Counted from the stretch's first letter, positions 44,226-52,250 are shown. The stretch is DNA of 64,000 nt from Micromonospora chaiyaphumensis (GCF_900091435.1 NZ_FMCS01000001.1:1115512-1179511), one strand, 5' to 3'. Notes: a model not told the origin generated them from the letters alone. A program made the numbers and translations.

Positions 44226-45638
44226 TCAGGCGGTGCGGGTCTGCTTCTTGATCGACGAGTCCTTGGCGACCTTGTCGGCGGCCGCCTGCATCTTGTCGAC
44301 GAACTGCTGCGCGGTGAGCCGGCCGGCCATCAGCTCCTCGGACAGGTTCTGGCTCTCCTTGTCCAGGTCGGCGTAGAAGTCCTGGAACTTGACGGAGATG
44401 AGCTCACTGCCGCCGTTCTTCATCAGGGTGTTGGCGCTGGAGAGCGCGGTGTCCTGCACGTTGTCGCCGGAGCCCTTGGTGGAGGCCAGCGACTTGGTCA
44501 GCTCGGCGAACTTGGCCGAACCCGCCTTCGACAGGATCGCCCGCAGGAACTCCTTGGCGGCCTCCTTGTTGGGGGCCTTGCTCGGCACGACGAAGCCCTC
44601 ACCGGACGCGGCGAACACGTCCTTCGGCGCCTTGTCGTCGGCGTTGTGCCAGTAGTCGGACAGGGTCAGCTCGAAGCCCGGCGGGATGGTCGCCGCCATC
44701 TCGTTCTTCAGCCAGGTGCCGACCTGGATGAACGCCGCCTTGCCGTCGAGCCAGGCCTGCTGCGACTGGGTGTGGTCGAGCTTGCCCGGGAGGAGCAGCT
44801 TGTCCTTGACCAGCTTCTCCCACGGCTCCAGCGCCTTGACCACGCCGTCGGCCTTCCAGGCGTTCTCCTTCAGGTTGTCGATGTCGACGATGACCTGCTT
44901 GCCGCAGGCCTTCCAGATGCTCGCCATGAGCCCCCAGCGCGGGTAGTAGCCGTGCGCGGCGTCGTGGACGTACGGCGCCATGCCCTTGGCCTTGATCTTC
45001 GGGGCCAGCGCGAAGAACTCGTCCCAGGTGGTCGGCGCCTGCCAGCCCTCCTTCTTGAACAGCGCCGCGTTGTACCAGTTGCCCCACACCGTGTACGCCA
45101 CGTTCACGACGTAGAACTTGCCGTTCTGGGTGCCGTCGCCGACCGTGCCCGGCAGCAGTGAGTCCGCCACCGTGCCCTCGCTGTCCCAGGCGGGCGCGGT
45201 GAGCAGGTCGTCGAGCGGCTCGATGGCGCCCTCGTTGATCAGGGTGCTGCGGTCCATCATGTCGGCGCCCGAGTTCATGACCAGGTCACTCGGCTGCGTC
45301 GCCATCTTCGGCTGCTCTTCGGTCTTGATCTTCTGGGTCGACGACATGTTGACCGTGACGTTCGGGTGCTTGGCGCTGAAGATGACCTTGTCTTCCTTGG
45401 CCCACTGGTCGCCCAGGCCGCCGTTGAAGATGACCACCTTGACGGCGCTGCCGTCCTTCACACCGAACGGGTTGTCCTTGCTCTTGGCCCCGCCGCCGGT
45501 GTCGGACTTCTCCGGCTCACTGCCGGCGCAGGCGCTGAGCAGGCCCATCGCCGGGGTGGCGAGGAGGCCGGCCGCGGCGGCCCGCTGGAGAAGGGTCCGG
45601 CGGCTGAGGTCGCCGATGTTCTCGGGGGTAACCGACAT
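44226..45638 (-). CDS. ngcE: GlcNAc/chitobiose-binding lipoprotein NgcE (copy 1)
   Basis: 470 residues from the ATG at 45638 (GGAGAGA upstream); the open frame continues upstream but that is the SIS gene's shadow. Twin-arginine motif SRRTLLQ, hydrophobic stretch and lipobox LLSAC: Tat-type lipoprotein signal. The N-terminus (RTLLQRAAAAGLLATPAMG) is characteristic of NgcE proteins. Body: family 1 solute-binding fold, with KDNPFGVKDGSAVKVVIFNGG at the mature start and a basic C-terminus SSIKKQTRTA. It binds GlcNAc or chitobiose outside the cell. Gene lies 25 nt behind the SIS gene. Confidence 0.85.
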   Translation of the reverse strand: MSVTPENIGDLSRRTLLQRAAAAGLLATPAMGLLSACAGSEPEKSDTGGGAKSKDNPFGVKDGSAVKVVIFNGGLGDQWAKEDKVIFSAKHPNVTVNMSSTQKIKTEEQPKMATQPSDLVMNSGADMMDRSTLINEGAIEPLDDLLTAPAWDSEGTVADSLLPGTVGDGTQNGKFYVVNVAYTVWGNWYNAALFKKEGWQAPTTWDEFFALAPKIKAKGMAPYVHDAAHGYYPRWGLMASIWKACGKQVIVDIDNLKENAWKADGVVKALEPWEKLVKDKLLLPGKLDHTQSQQAWLDGKAAFIQVGTWLKNEMAATIPPGFELTLSDYWHNADDKAPKDVFAASGEGFVVPSKAPNKEAAKEFLRAILSKAGSAKFAELTKSLASTKGSGDNVQDTALSSANTLMKNGGSELISVKFQDFYADLDKESQNLSEELMAGRLTAQQFVDKMQAAADKVAKDSSIKKQTRTA

Positions 45639-45663
45639 CTCTGTCTCTCCTTGTGGTGTCGGG

Positions 45664-46413
45664 TCAGGCGGTCCGCCGGAGGCGCCCGGCGTACCGCGAC
45701 TCGAGGGCGAGGTTGTGCTCGTCCCCACCGGGGACGTTGGCGGAGAGGTAGATAGGGGGTACCTCCCCGGCCTGGTGGAACCGTCGTACGACCTCGGCGG
45801 TCAGCAGCTGCGCCAGCAGCGCCGCAGTGACCGACGAGACCGCACAGACCGCGCCGCCGCCCTCGAGCGGCAGCAGTGCGTCACCGTACGGCGCGCCGTT
45901 GTCCAGCACGACGTCGGCGAGGTCGGCGAGCCGCTGGCCGGACGGGTGCCGCGGGGCGACCCGTGCGGTGTGCTCGACCGAGGTGACCGCGATCAACGGG
46001 TGACCGTGCTCCCGGACCAGCGCCGCCAGCTCGACCACGGAGCCGTTGATGCCGGACTGGGAGGCGACCACGAACACGTCCTCCGGCTGCGGCGCCGCCA
46101 GAGCGTAGAGCTGGTGCGCCACGGCCGGGTCGCGTTCCAGCTTGGGGTCGGCGAGCACGTCGCGGGGCGCGTCGCCGTGCAGCACGAGGTCGTGCAGGGA
46201 GAGTCGGTTGGTCGGGACCAGGCCGCCGGCCCGGGCCACCAGCTCGGCGGCGAACGCCTCGGAGTGGCCGGCGCCGAACGCCTGGAGCACCCCGCCGGCA
46301 CGCAGGCCGCCGGCGATCACGTCGGCCGCCCGGTCGACCGCCTCCGCCTGGGTGTCGACCAGCCGGTCGAGCACCGGGCGGACGGCGTCCGCGTACCGCT
46401 GGGCACTGATCAT
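45664..46413 (-). CDS. SIS-domain sugar-phosphate-binding protein
   Basis: 249 residues. SIS (sugar isomerase) fold: LQAFGAGHSEAFAAELVARAGG and VFVVASQSGINGSVVELA carry the two phosphate-binding Ser/Thr loops, and GLVPTNRLSLHDLVLHG is typical of the UPF0309 group. In amino-sugar operons such proteins bind or isomerise GlcNAc-6-P or related phosphates; the exact activity is unknown. ATG at 46413 overlaps the rpiR stop (ATGA), so translation is coupled. Confidence 0.83.
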   Translation of the reverse strand: MISAQRYADAVRPVLDRLVDTQAEAVDRAADVIAGGLRAGGVLQAFGAGHSEAFAAELVARAGGLVPTNRLSLHDLVLHGDAPRDVLADPKLERDPAVAHQLYALAAPQPEDVFVVASQSGINGSVVELAALVREHGHPLIAVTSVEHTARVAPRHPSGQRLADLADVVLDNGAPYGDALLPLEGGGAVCAVSSVTAALLAQLLTAEVVRRFHQAGEVPPIYLSANVPGGDEHNLALESRYAGRLRRTA

Positions 46414-47372
46414 GAGGTGGCCCCCTTCTCGGCCTTGTGCCCGTCGACGGCCTGGGCGGTACGCCGGAAGGCCGCGTGGGCGCGGTCGTGGGTGCGCTGC
46501 GCCACCGCGATGTAGAGCAGGTCGAGCACGACGAGCTGGGGATGCCGGGCGGAGAGCGCGTCGGGCCGGAAGGTGGTGGCCTGGCTGGCGGTGACCAGCA
46601 CGATGTCGGCCAGCTCGGCCAGCGGCGACCGGGGGAAGCCGGTCAGCGCGACCGTCGTGGCTCCCCGGCTGCCCGCCTCCGCGAGCATCTCGATGGTCTC
46701 CCGGGTCTGCCCGGTGTGCGAGATGCCGAGCGCGACGTCGCCGACGCCGAGCAGCGCGGCACTGGCCAGCCCCTCGTGCACGTCGCTCCAGGCCCAGGCG
46801 GCCACCCCGATGCGGTGCAGGCTGAACTGCATCTCCTCACCGACCAGCGCACTGCCGCTGGCGCCGAAGATGTTCACCCGGCTGGCCCCGGCGATGGCCA
46901 CCGCGGCCCGCTCCACCTCGGTGAGGTCGAGCAGCGCGGCCGTGTCGTGCATGGCCCGCGTGTCGGCGGCCATGATCTGGTCGAGCACCCGGGACAGCGG
47001 GTCGCTGGGCTGGATCTCCCGGCCGATGTCGACCGTCCAGCCCGCCGAGCGCGCCCGGCCGGTCTCCGCGGCGATGCCGAGCCGCAGGTCCGCGTAACCC
47101 TCGAAGCCCATGGCCCGGCAGAACCGGGTGATGGTGGCCGGCGAGGTGCCGCTACGCTCGGCCAACTCGACGATCGTGGCCCGGGCCGCCGCCTCCGGGT
47201 CGCTGAGCACGTGCTCGGCGACCCGGCGCAACGCCCCCGTCAGCTCCCCCGCCCCGGCCCTGACCCTGGCCAGCACGCCGTCGGAGGAGACGATCACCGC
47301 ACCCCGCCGGTCGACCGCGTCGGCGTCGACCACCGCGGTCCCCGCGGGGGTGTCCACCTCGTGATCAACCAT
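46410..47372 (-). CDS. MurR/RpiR-family transcriptional regulator
   Basis: 320 residues. N-terminal RpiR HTH (about 35-110) with RVAEHVLSDPEAAARATIVELA and GTSPATITRFCRAMGFEGY; C-terminal SIS domain (about 145-285) with VNIFGASGSALVGEEMQ, which binds a sugar phosphate as inducer. It heads a five-gene operon (rpiR-SIS-ngcE-ngcF-ngcG) and is divergent from a GlcNAc-kinase-like gene, so it most likely represses both and itself. Upstream, a consensus -35 and two palindromes are seen (47409-47466). Confidence 0.88.
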   Translation of the reverse strand: MVDHEVDTPAGTAVVDADAVDRRGAVIVSSDGVLARVRAGAGELTGALRRVAEHVLSDPEAAARATIVELAERSGTSPATITRFCRAMGFEGYADLRLGIAAETGRARSAGWTVDIGREIQPSDPLSRVLDQIMAADTRAMHDTAALLDLTEVERAAVAIAGASRVNIFGASGSALVGEEMQFSLHRIGVAAWAWSDVHEGLASAALLGVGDVALGISHTGQTRETIEMLAEAGSRGATTVALTGFPRSPLAELADIVLVTASQATTFRPDALSARHPQLVVLDLLYIAVAQRTHDRAHAAFRRTAQAVDGHKAEKGATS

Positions 47373-47408
47373 GGGACGCCTTTCGGAAAAGAGTGTTAAC
47401 TGTTAGTG

Positions 47409-47442
47409 GTAAAAGTTCTTACTGAAGGCCCCTCCGTGTCAA
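47409..47442 (-). promoter_or_regulatory. rpiR promoter with operator-like repeat
   Basis: On the minus strand a perfect TTGACA (47442-47437) is followed at -10 distance by the imperfect palindrome GTAA-N6-TTAC (47409-47422). An AACTGTTA motif occurs next to it (47398-47405) and again at 47463-47470 on the kinase side. This layout suits autorepression by RpiR. Confidence 0.5.
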
Positions 47443-47454
47443 GGCCGTGGGCGA

Positions 47455-47466
47455 AGTTTTCAAACT
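47455..47466. promoter_or_regulatory. Operator candidate AGTTT-TC-AAACT
   Basis: Perfect 5-bp inverted repeat with a 2-nt spacer in the rpiR/kinase divergent region, 60 bp before the kinase start. It overlaps the second AACTGTTA copy. RpiR is the natural candidate protein. Confidence 0.4.
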
Positions 47467-47525
47467 GTTACCTGGCGCACAGCCCGGATCTTGCGTCGGA
47501 AAGCGCGGCCCACCAGCATGGAGGG

Positions 47526-48515
47526 ATGTCGGACACCGTCGTGGTCGGTCTCGACGTCGGGGGTACGTCCACCCGCGCCGCCGCCCTCAGCCTCGACGGG
47601 GTACGCCTCGGCACCGGCCGCGCCGGCGGGGGCAACCCGACCAGCCACGGGGCCGAGCGGGCGGCGGCCGAACTCCTCGCCGCGCTGCGCGGCGCGCTCA
47701 CCGACATCGATCCGACCCGGGTCCGCGCCGGCGTCATCGGGCTGGCCGGGGCCGGGCGCCTCCTCGCCGACCCGCAGGGCCGCGCCGCCTTCGACCGGGC
47801 CTGGGCCGACGCCGGCCTGCGCTGCCCCTACGCCGTCCACGGCGACGCCCTCGTCGCGTACGCCTCCGGCACGGCGGCCACCGACGGCACCGTGCTCATC
47901 GCCGGCACCGGGGCGATCGCTGCCCAGGTGCACGACCTGCGCCTCGACCGCACCGCCGACGGGCACGGCTGGCTGCTCGGCGACGCCGGCTCCGGGTTCT
48001 GGCTCGGCCGGGAGGCGGTCCGCCGCCTGCTCACCGACCTGGACCGGGCCGGGACGCCCGGTGACCTGGCGCGCCGGGTGCTCGCCGACCTGACCGGCGC
48101 CACCGCGGTCGCCGACCGCCCCCGCGCGACCGCGGAGGCCGTGGTGCAGGCGGTGACCCGCCGGCCGCCGGTCGAGCTGGCCCGGCTCGCCCCGCTGGTC
48201 GTCAACGCGGCGCGGGACGGCGAGCCGACCGGCCTGGCGCTGGTCGCGGAGGCGGCCGCGCTGCTGGCCGAGAGCGTCTCCCGCATCCGGCCGCCCGGTG
48301 CCACGGACCCGGTGGTGCTCGGGGGCGGCCTGCTCACCGGGGACACCCCGCTGGCCGCGGCGGTCCGCGCCGAACTGGCCCGCCGGTGGCCGGACGCACC
48401 GCTGCACAGCGCCGGCGACGGGGCCGCCGCAGCCGCCTGGCTGGCCGCCCGCGACCTGCCCGAGGTCGCCGACCCGGTCGCCCTGCACGCCCTGCTGGTG
48501 CCGGCGGCGGGCTGA
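47526..48515 (+). CDS. N-acetylglucosamine kinase-like protein (BadF/BadG/BcrA/BcrD ATPase family)
   Basis: 329 residues from the ATG at 47526; GGAGGG lies directly before it, and CAGCAT lies 6 nt before it. ASKHA fold: phosphate-1 loop GLDVGGTSTRAA (about 8-19), HGDALVAYASGTA, phosphate-2 loop LIAGTGAIAA, and GHGWLLGDAGSGFWLGREA, a pattern of mammalian-type GlcNAc kinases and MurK. Likely reaction: ATP-dependent phosphorylation of GlcNAc at C6 after import by NgcEFG; the SIS protein and RpiR regulator then act on the phosphate (inference). Divergent from rpiR. Confidence 0.85.
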   Translation: MSDTVVVGLDVGGTSTRAAALSLDGVRLGTGRAGGGNPTSHGAERAAAELLAALRGALTDIDPTRVRAGVIGLAGAGRLLADPQGRAAFDRAWADAGLRCPYAVHGDALVAYASGTAATDGTVLIAGTGAIAAQVHDLRLDRTADGHGWLLGDAGSGFWLGREAVRRLLTDLDRAGTPGDLARRVLADLTGATAVADRPRATAEAVVQAVTRRPPVELARLAPLVVNAARDGEPTGLALVAEAAALLAESVSRIRPPGATDPVVLGGGLLTGDTPLAAAVRAELARRWPDAPLHSAGDGAAAAAWLAARDLPEVADPVALHALLVPAAG

Positions 48516-48518
48516 ACC

Positions 48519-48540
48519 GGGCGACGCACCCCGGTCGCCC
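48519..48540. terminator. Hairpin between convergent kinase and SRPBCC genes
   Basis: GGGCGAC / GTCGCCC, perfect 7-bp stem with an 8-nt loop, 4 nt after the kinase stop. Confidence 0.5.
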
Positions 48541-48611
48541 CGGCGGCCGGGTCTCCAGGCAGCCGGGCCGGCCACCGCGACCCGGGCGTCCCCGTCCCCT
48601 CAGCCAGGCCG

Positions 48612-49043
48612 CTAGCCCAGGTCGGCGAGGGCCTGCGTCAGTCGTGGCCAGACGTGGCTGCGCCAGCCGCCGTCGAGCAGGGTGAAGGTGCGCCGCTGCA
48701 CCGGGTCGTCCGGGTCGAACCCGGCGTGCTCCAGGAACAGCCGGGTGCCCCGCCCCTCCGGCACCAGGGTCCACGTGACGACGGTGTCCAGCCGGCCACC
48801 CCGCCAGGCCCAGCGCAGCCGGCGCGGCTCGTCCAGCTCCAGCACCTCGCAGTGCACCACGCCGTCGAAGCCCTGACCCGGCCGCGGGGTGGTGCGGAAG
48901 GTGAACGAGTGCCCCGGAACCGGCCGGAAGTCGTTGGGCATCAACCAACGGGCCAGCAGATCAGAATCGGTCAGCGCCCGCCAGACCTTGGCCGGCGGGT
49001 GGGCCAGGAACTGGTCGACCTCGATCGTCGCCGGCTCACTCAT
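48612..49043 (-). CDS. SRPBCC (AHSA1-like) domain protein
   Basis: 143 residues; START-like helix-grip fold of the AHSA1/CalC group: TIEVDQFLAHPPAKVWRALTD, ARWLMPNDFRP, GTRLFLEHAGF and a C-terminal helix LLDGGWRSHVWPRL. Such proteins hold a hydrophobic ligand; the role is unknown. It overlaps the ArsR gene by 8 nt, forming a VOC-ArsR-SRPBCC operon, a combination common in actinobacteria. Confidence 0.88.
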   Translation of the reverse strand: MSEPATIEVDQFLAHPPAKVWRALTDSDLLARWLMPNDFRPVPGHSFTFRTTPRPGQGFDGVVHCEVLELDEPRRLRWAWRGGRLDTVVTWTLVPEGRGTRLFLEHAGFDPDDPVQRRTFTLLDGGWRSHVWPRLTQALADLG

Positions 49044-49350
49044 CGGGCAGCCCGTCCAGCACCTCGCGCAGGCCGGCGAGGCGCGCCCGCCAGAAGCGCT
49101 CGTACGGGCCGAGCCAATCGGCCACCTCGCGCAGCGGCTCGGGGCACAGCGCGTAGAAGCGCTGCCGGCCGATCGGCTGCTCGGTCACCAGCCCGGCGTC
49201 CTTGAGCACCCGCAGGTGCTCCGACAGGCTGGGCCGGCGCATGTCGAAGTGGTCGGCCAGCTGCTGCACCGGCTGCTCGCCGCGTTCGAGGAGCAGCCGG
49301 AGCAGTTCCCGGCGGGTGGGATTGGCCAGCGCCGCGAAGACGTCCGACAC
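49036..49350 (-). CDS. ArsR/SmtB-family transcriptional repressor
   Basis: 104 residues from the GTG at 49350, one nucleotide after the VOC gene stop. Winged HTH MSDVFAALANPTRRELLRLL, QQLADHFDMRRPSLSEHLRVL, then the wing GLVTEQPIGRQRFYAL. There are no Cys-rich metal sites (ELCVCDL is absent), so it probably senses something other than metals or is ligand-free and self-regulated. The palindrome at 49744-49759 is its likely operator. Confidence 0.9.
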   Translation of the reverse strand: MSDVFAALANPTRRELLRLLLERGEQPVQQLADHFDMRRPSLSEHLRVLKDAGLVTEQPIGRQRFYALCPEPLREVADWLGPYERFWRARLAGLREVLDGLPDE

Positions 49351-49351
49351 G

Positions 49352-49729
49352 TCAGACCCGGGTGGACTGCAGGACGATGCCGTTGCCGTCGGGGTCGTGG
49401 AAGGTGATGTAGCGGCCCCACGGCGCGGTCTGGATGCCGCCGTCGGGGAGGCCCACGCCCCGCTCCCGCAGCCGGGCGGCGTCGGCGTCGAGGTCGTCCG
49501 TCTCCAGCACCAGGCCCTTCAGCGAGCCGGGCGACATGGTCGGGAACCAGGTGACAAGGGTCAGCGCGGTGGCCGCGCCCTTCGGTGCCACCTGGATCCA
49601 GCGGCTGCCGTCAGGCCCCATCGGATTGTCGAAGATCAGGTCGAAGTCGAGGACGTCGAGGTAGAAGTCGCGGGCCCGGTCCTGGTCGCTGACGGGCACG
49701 GAGACGAGTTGTACGTGGGTCACGGTCAT
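49352..49729 (-). CDS. VOC-family (glyoxalase/bleomycin-resistance-like) protein
   Basis: 125 residues from the ATG at 49729; a GTG three codons upstream is possible. Single VOC unit: VTHVQLVSVPVSDQDRARDFY, DPMGPDGSRWIQVAP-like first half and RYITFHDPDGNGIVLQS at the end. It opens the VOC-ArsR-SRPBCC operon, 15 bp behind a perfect palindrome. Substrate unknown. Family members are dioxygenases, isomerases or antibiotic-binding proteins. Confidence 0.87.
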   Translation of the reverse strand: MTVTHVQLVSVPVSDQDRARDFYLDVLDFDLIFDNPMGPDGSRWIQVAPKGAATALTLVTWFPTMSPGSLKGLVLETDDLDADAARLRERGVGLPDGGIQTAPWGRYITFHDPDGNGIVLQSTRV

Positions 49730-49743
49730 GGCCACCACAATAG

Positions 49744-49759
49744 GTAGGAGATTTCCTAC
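49744..49759. promoter_or_regulatory. Perfect palindrome, ArsR operator candidate
   Basis: GTAGGA-GATT-TCCTAC, 6-bp arms, 15 bp upstream of the first gene of the VOC-ArsR-SRPBCC operon. Size, symmetry and position fit an ArsR autoregulatory site. Confidence 0.65.
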
Positions 49760-49775
49760 GGGTCAAGCCGGAAGG

Positions 49776-49802
49776 GGGCCGGCCGACACCGCCGACCGGC
49801 CC
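49776..49802 (-). terminator. Hairpin after the repeat-rich membrane protein gene
   Basis: GGGCCGG / CCGGCCC, perfect 7-bp stem with a 13-nt loop, 18 nt past the stop at 49820. Confidence 0.55.
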
Positions 49803-49819
49803 ACTACCAGGACAAACCG

Positions 49820-50350
49820 TCAGGCGCCCGGGTACGGCTGCCCCTGCGGCTGGCCGTAGTGCCCCTGCGGGGCCGGCTGCCCGGGGTGCGCCGGGTAGCC
49901 GGGCTGCGGAGCCGGCTGACCCTGCGGCGCCTGGCCGTAGGGCTGGTTCTGCGGGGCCTGGCCGTAGGGCTGGTGCTGCGGGGCCTGGCCGTAGGGCTGA
50001 CCCTGCGGGGCCGGCCAGCCCTGGCCCGGCTGGCCGGGCGCGGACGGGGCGAACTGGCCCGGCTGGGGCGCGCCGGCGAACTGGTGCGCGGCGGCCTGCT
50101 CGCGGGCCTCCTTGCGGGCCTTCACGGCGCGCACGATCAGCAGGATCGGCAGGATGAAGACGTAGAAGAAGATCCGGTACGAGCCGCCGTCGAAGAGGAA
50201 CATCAGGTAGAAGCCGTAGGCGAAGAACGCCAGGCCGACGACCACGTTGAGGATCCGGGCACCGGTGCCCTGCTCCTTGATGGCGATGCCGATGGCGACC
50301 ATCGCGATGCCGCCGAGCAGCAGCAGGAGGTCGTAGATGAGGAAGAACAT
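49820..50350 (-). CDS. Small membrane protein with Gln/Pro/Gly-rich repeat tail
   Basis: 176 residues. Three hydrophobic helices in the first 75 residues (LIYDLLLLLGGIAMVAIGI, LNVVVGLAFFAYGFYLMFLF, IFFYVFILPILLIV) are followed by a basic stop-transfer (RAVKARKEAREQ). An intrinsically disordered tail then carries three copies of QPYGQAPQx and more PQGQP-type units. Tails like this occur in many actinobacterial membrane proteins and may gather partners. No enzymatic motif. Confidence 0.75.
   Translation of the reverse strand: MFFLIYDLLLLLGGIAMVAIGIAIKEQGTGARILNVVVGLAFFAYGFYLMFLFDGGSYRIFFYVFILPILLIVRAVKARKEAREQAAAHQFAGAPQPGQFAPSAPGQPGQGWPAPQGQPYGQAPQHQPYGQAPQNQPYGQAPQGQPAPQPGYPAHPGQPAPQGHYGQPQGQPYPGA
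49931..50011 (-). repeat. Three tandem 27-bp coding repeats
   Basis: In-frame repeats (9 codons, QPYGQAPQ plus a variable H, N or G) at spacing 27 bp: the motif ctggccgtag recurs at 49931, 49958 and 49985. Variation in copy number between strains is likely. Confidence 0.8.
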
Positions 50351-50416
50351 GTGATTCCTGTCGATCGGTGAGGATGCCGGCCCACGATAAGGGAGCGCTC
50401 AGCCGTCCCGCTGCCC

Positions 50417-50433
50417 CGTTGCCTGTGGCAACG
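50417..50433 (-). terminator. Hairpin after ngcG copy 2
   Basis: CGTTGCC-TGT-GGCAACG, perfect 7-bp stem with a 3-nt loop, starting 3 nt after the stop at 50437. Confidence 0.6.
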
Positions 50434-50436
50434 ACC

Positions 50437-51345
50437 TCACTTGAGCTGCCCGGCGGTGAGGCCGGTCTGGATCTGCCGCTGGAACGCGACGTACACCGCC
50501 AACACCGGCAGGGTGGCGATGGTCAGTCCCGCGAACAGGCCGCTGAAGTCACCCTGGTAGCCCTGGCTGACGGCCAGGGCGGTGAGGCCCTGCGCCAGCA
50601 CCCACTTGGAGTCGTCGCCCTGCATCAACACCTGCGGCAGGATGAACTGGTTCCAGTGGCTGAGGAAGTTGAAGATCGCCACGCTGATCAGTCCCGGTCG
50701 CGCCATCGGCAGCATGACCCGGAAGAAGAGCCCGAAGTGCCCGCAGCCGTCGATGAGCGCCGCCTCGGCGATCGATGTCGGGAGCGTCCGGAAGAAGGCG
50801 GTCAGGAAGAAGACCGTGAAGGGCAGCGAGTAGGCGGCGTAGACCAGGATCAGCCCGGTCCAGGTGCCGAACAGGCCGGCGTTGCGCACCACGAAGAAGA
50901 GCGGCACGAGGGCGAGGAACACCGGGAACATCATCCCGCCGACGAACAGGTAGTAGGCGACCTGCCGGCCCCGGAACTCGTACCGGGCGAAGACGTACGC
51001 CGCCGTGGCCCCGAGCAGCATGGTGAGGGTGAGCGAGCCGGCCACCACGATGCCGCTGTTCAGGAAGTACCGGCCGATGTGCGCCTCGGTCCAGGCCCGG
51101 GACCAGTTCTCGAAGCGCAGCGCTCCGGGCAGCCCCCAGGGGTCGGAGAGGATCTCGCCGTCGCTCTTGAACGAACTGAGGAACATCCACAGCAGCGGCA
51201 GCGCGGTCAGCGCCGCCCAGAGCAGCAGGAAACCGTGCGAGAACAGGTTGGCGACGCCCAGTTCGCGGCGCAGCCGCCGGTCCTGGCCGCGGGCGGCCCC
51301 GGACTTCTCGGCCTCCGCCGTCGTGTGTCGATCCAGCGTGGTCAC
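50437..51345 (-). CDS. Amino-sugar ABC importer permease NgcG-like (copy 2)
   Basis: 302 residues from the GTG at 51345, overlapping the previous stop as GTGA. MalG-type permease: polar 35-residue N-terminus, first helix LFSHGFLLLWAALTALPLLWM, EAA loop SIAEAALIDGCGHFGLFF, C-terminus RQIQTGLTAGQLK. It matches copy 1 (42295-43248) over its whole length, for example LSHWNQFILPQVLMQ against LGQWNQWYLPTLLMQ. Divergence is substantial, so the duplication is old or the set was acquired separately; the transported sugar may differ. Confidence 0.82.
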   Translation of the reverse strand: MTTLDRHTTAEAEKSGAARGQDRRLRRELGVANLFSHGFLLLWAALTALPLLWMFLSSFKSDGEILSDPWGLPGALRFENWSRAWTEAHIGRYFLNSGIVVAGSLTLTMLLGATAAYVFARYEFRGRQVAYYLFVGGMMFPVFLALVPLFFVVRNAGLFGTWTGLILVYAAYSLPFTVFFLTAFFRTLPTSIAEAALIDGCGHFGLFFRVMLPMARPGLISVAIFNFLSHWNQFILPQVLMQGDDSKWVLAQGLTALAVSQGYQGDFSGLFAGLTIATLPVLAVYVAFQRQIQTGLTAGQLK

Positions 51346-52250
51346 GAGTACTCGATCCGATCGCGACGGGCGGTACGCAGCGCCAGCACCGCGACCGACA
51401 GGGTCAGGAACAGCATCACCACGCCGATCGCGGAGGCGTACCCGAACTTGCTCTCGCTGCCGAACGCGGTCTCGTACATCCGCAGGCCGATCACGTCGGA
51501 CGAGAAGTTGGGGCCGCCGTTGGTCATCTGCTGGACCAGGATGAAGCCGTCCAGCGCGGCGATGGCCAGATAGATCCAGGCGACCTGCACGGTGTCCCAG
51601 AGCAGCGGAACGGTGATCCGCCGCAGCGTCGTCCACCGGGACGCACCGTCGAGCATCACCGCCTCGTAGATGTCGCGCGGGACGGCGGACATGGCGGCGC
51701 CGAAGAGCACCACGTAGAACCCCACGTTGCTCCAGACCATCACCGCCAGCACGCACCAGAATGCCGTACGCGGATCACCGAGCCACGTCGGCGCCGGCAG
51801 GCCCAGGGCCCGCAACGCGCCGTTGAGCAGGCCGTTGTTGGGGTGGTAGACCTCCTTCCAGAGGAGGGCGATGATCACCACCGAGAGCACCTGCGGGAAG
51901 AAGTAGACCATCCGGTAGACGGATGTGCCCCGGACGCCGGTGACCCCGGCCCGCCCCTTGCGGCCACCCATGTTGAGCATGGTGGCGAAGAACAGTCCGA
52001 GCACGATGGTGAGTACCGGCACCACGGCGAGCATGATCGCGTTGTTCTTGATCGCGTTCCACACCTGGCCGTCGTGCAGCAGCGTCCGGAAGTTGGCCAT
52101 CCCCACCGAGTCGGCGTGCGCGGAGTAGCCGAGCCAGTTGGTGGTGGAGATCTGGAACGCCTGCAGGTACGGCGACAGCACGAAGACGCCGTAGAGCAGC
52201 AGCGGTGGCACCAGGAAGACGATGATCAGCGGGTACTTGCCGTGTCTCAC
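51342..52250 (-). CDS. Amino-sugar ABC importer permease NgcF-like (copy 2)
   Basis: 302 residues from the ATG at 52250 (MRHGKYPLIIVFLVPPLLL). MalF-type permease, with YSAHADSVGMANFRTLLHD before the second helix and EAA loop DIYEAVMLDGASRWTTLRR. It matches copy 1 throughout. The gap from ngcE2 (66 bp) holds a 9-bp hairpin that may keep downstream expression lower than that of the binding protein. Coupled to the next permease by a GTGA overlap. Confidence 0.83.
   Translation of the reverse strand: MRHGKYPLIIVFLVPPLLLYGVFVLSPYLQAFQISTTNWLGYSAHADSVGMANFRTLLHDGQVWNAIKNNAIMLAVVPVLTIVLGLFFATMLNMGGRKGRAGVTGVRGTSVYRMVYFFPQVLSVVIIALLWKEVYHPNNGLLNGALRALGLPAPTWLGDPRTAFWCVLAVMVWSNVGFYVVLFGAAMSAVPRDIYEAVMLDGASRWTTLRRITVPLLWDTVQVAWIYLAIAALDGFILVQQMTNGGPNFSSDVIGLRMYETAFGSESKFGYASAIGVVMLFLTLSVAVLALRTARRDRIEYS

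Noticed and set aside
49931..50011. CRISPR-like regular repeats
   Set aside because: In-frame 27-bp tandem units within a coding region, with no spacers.
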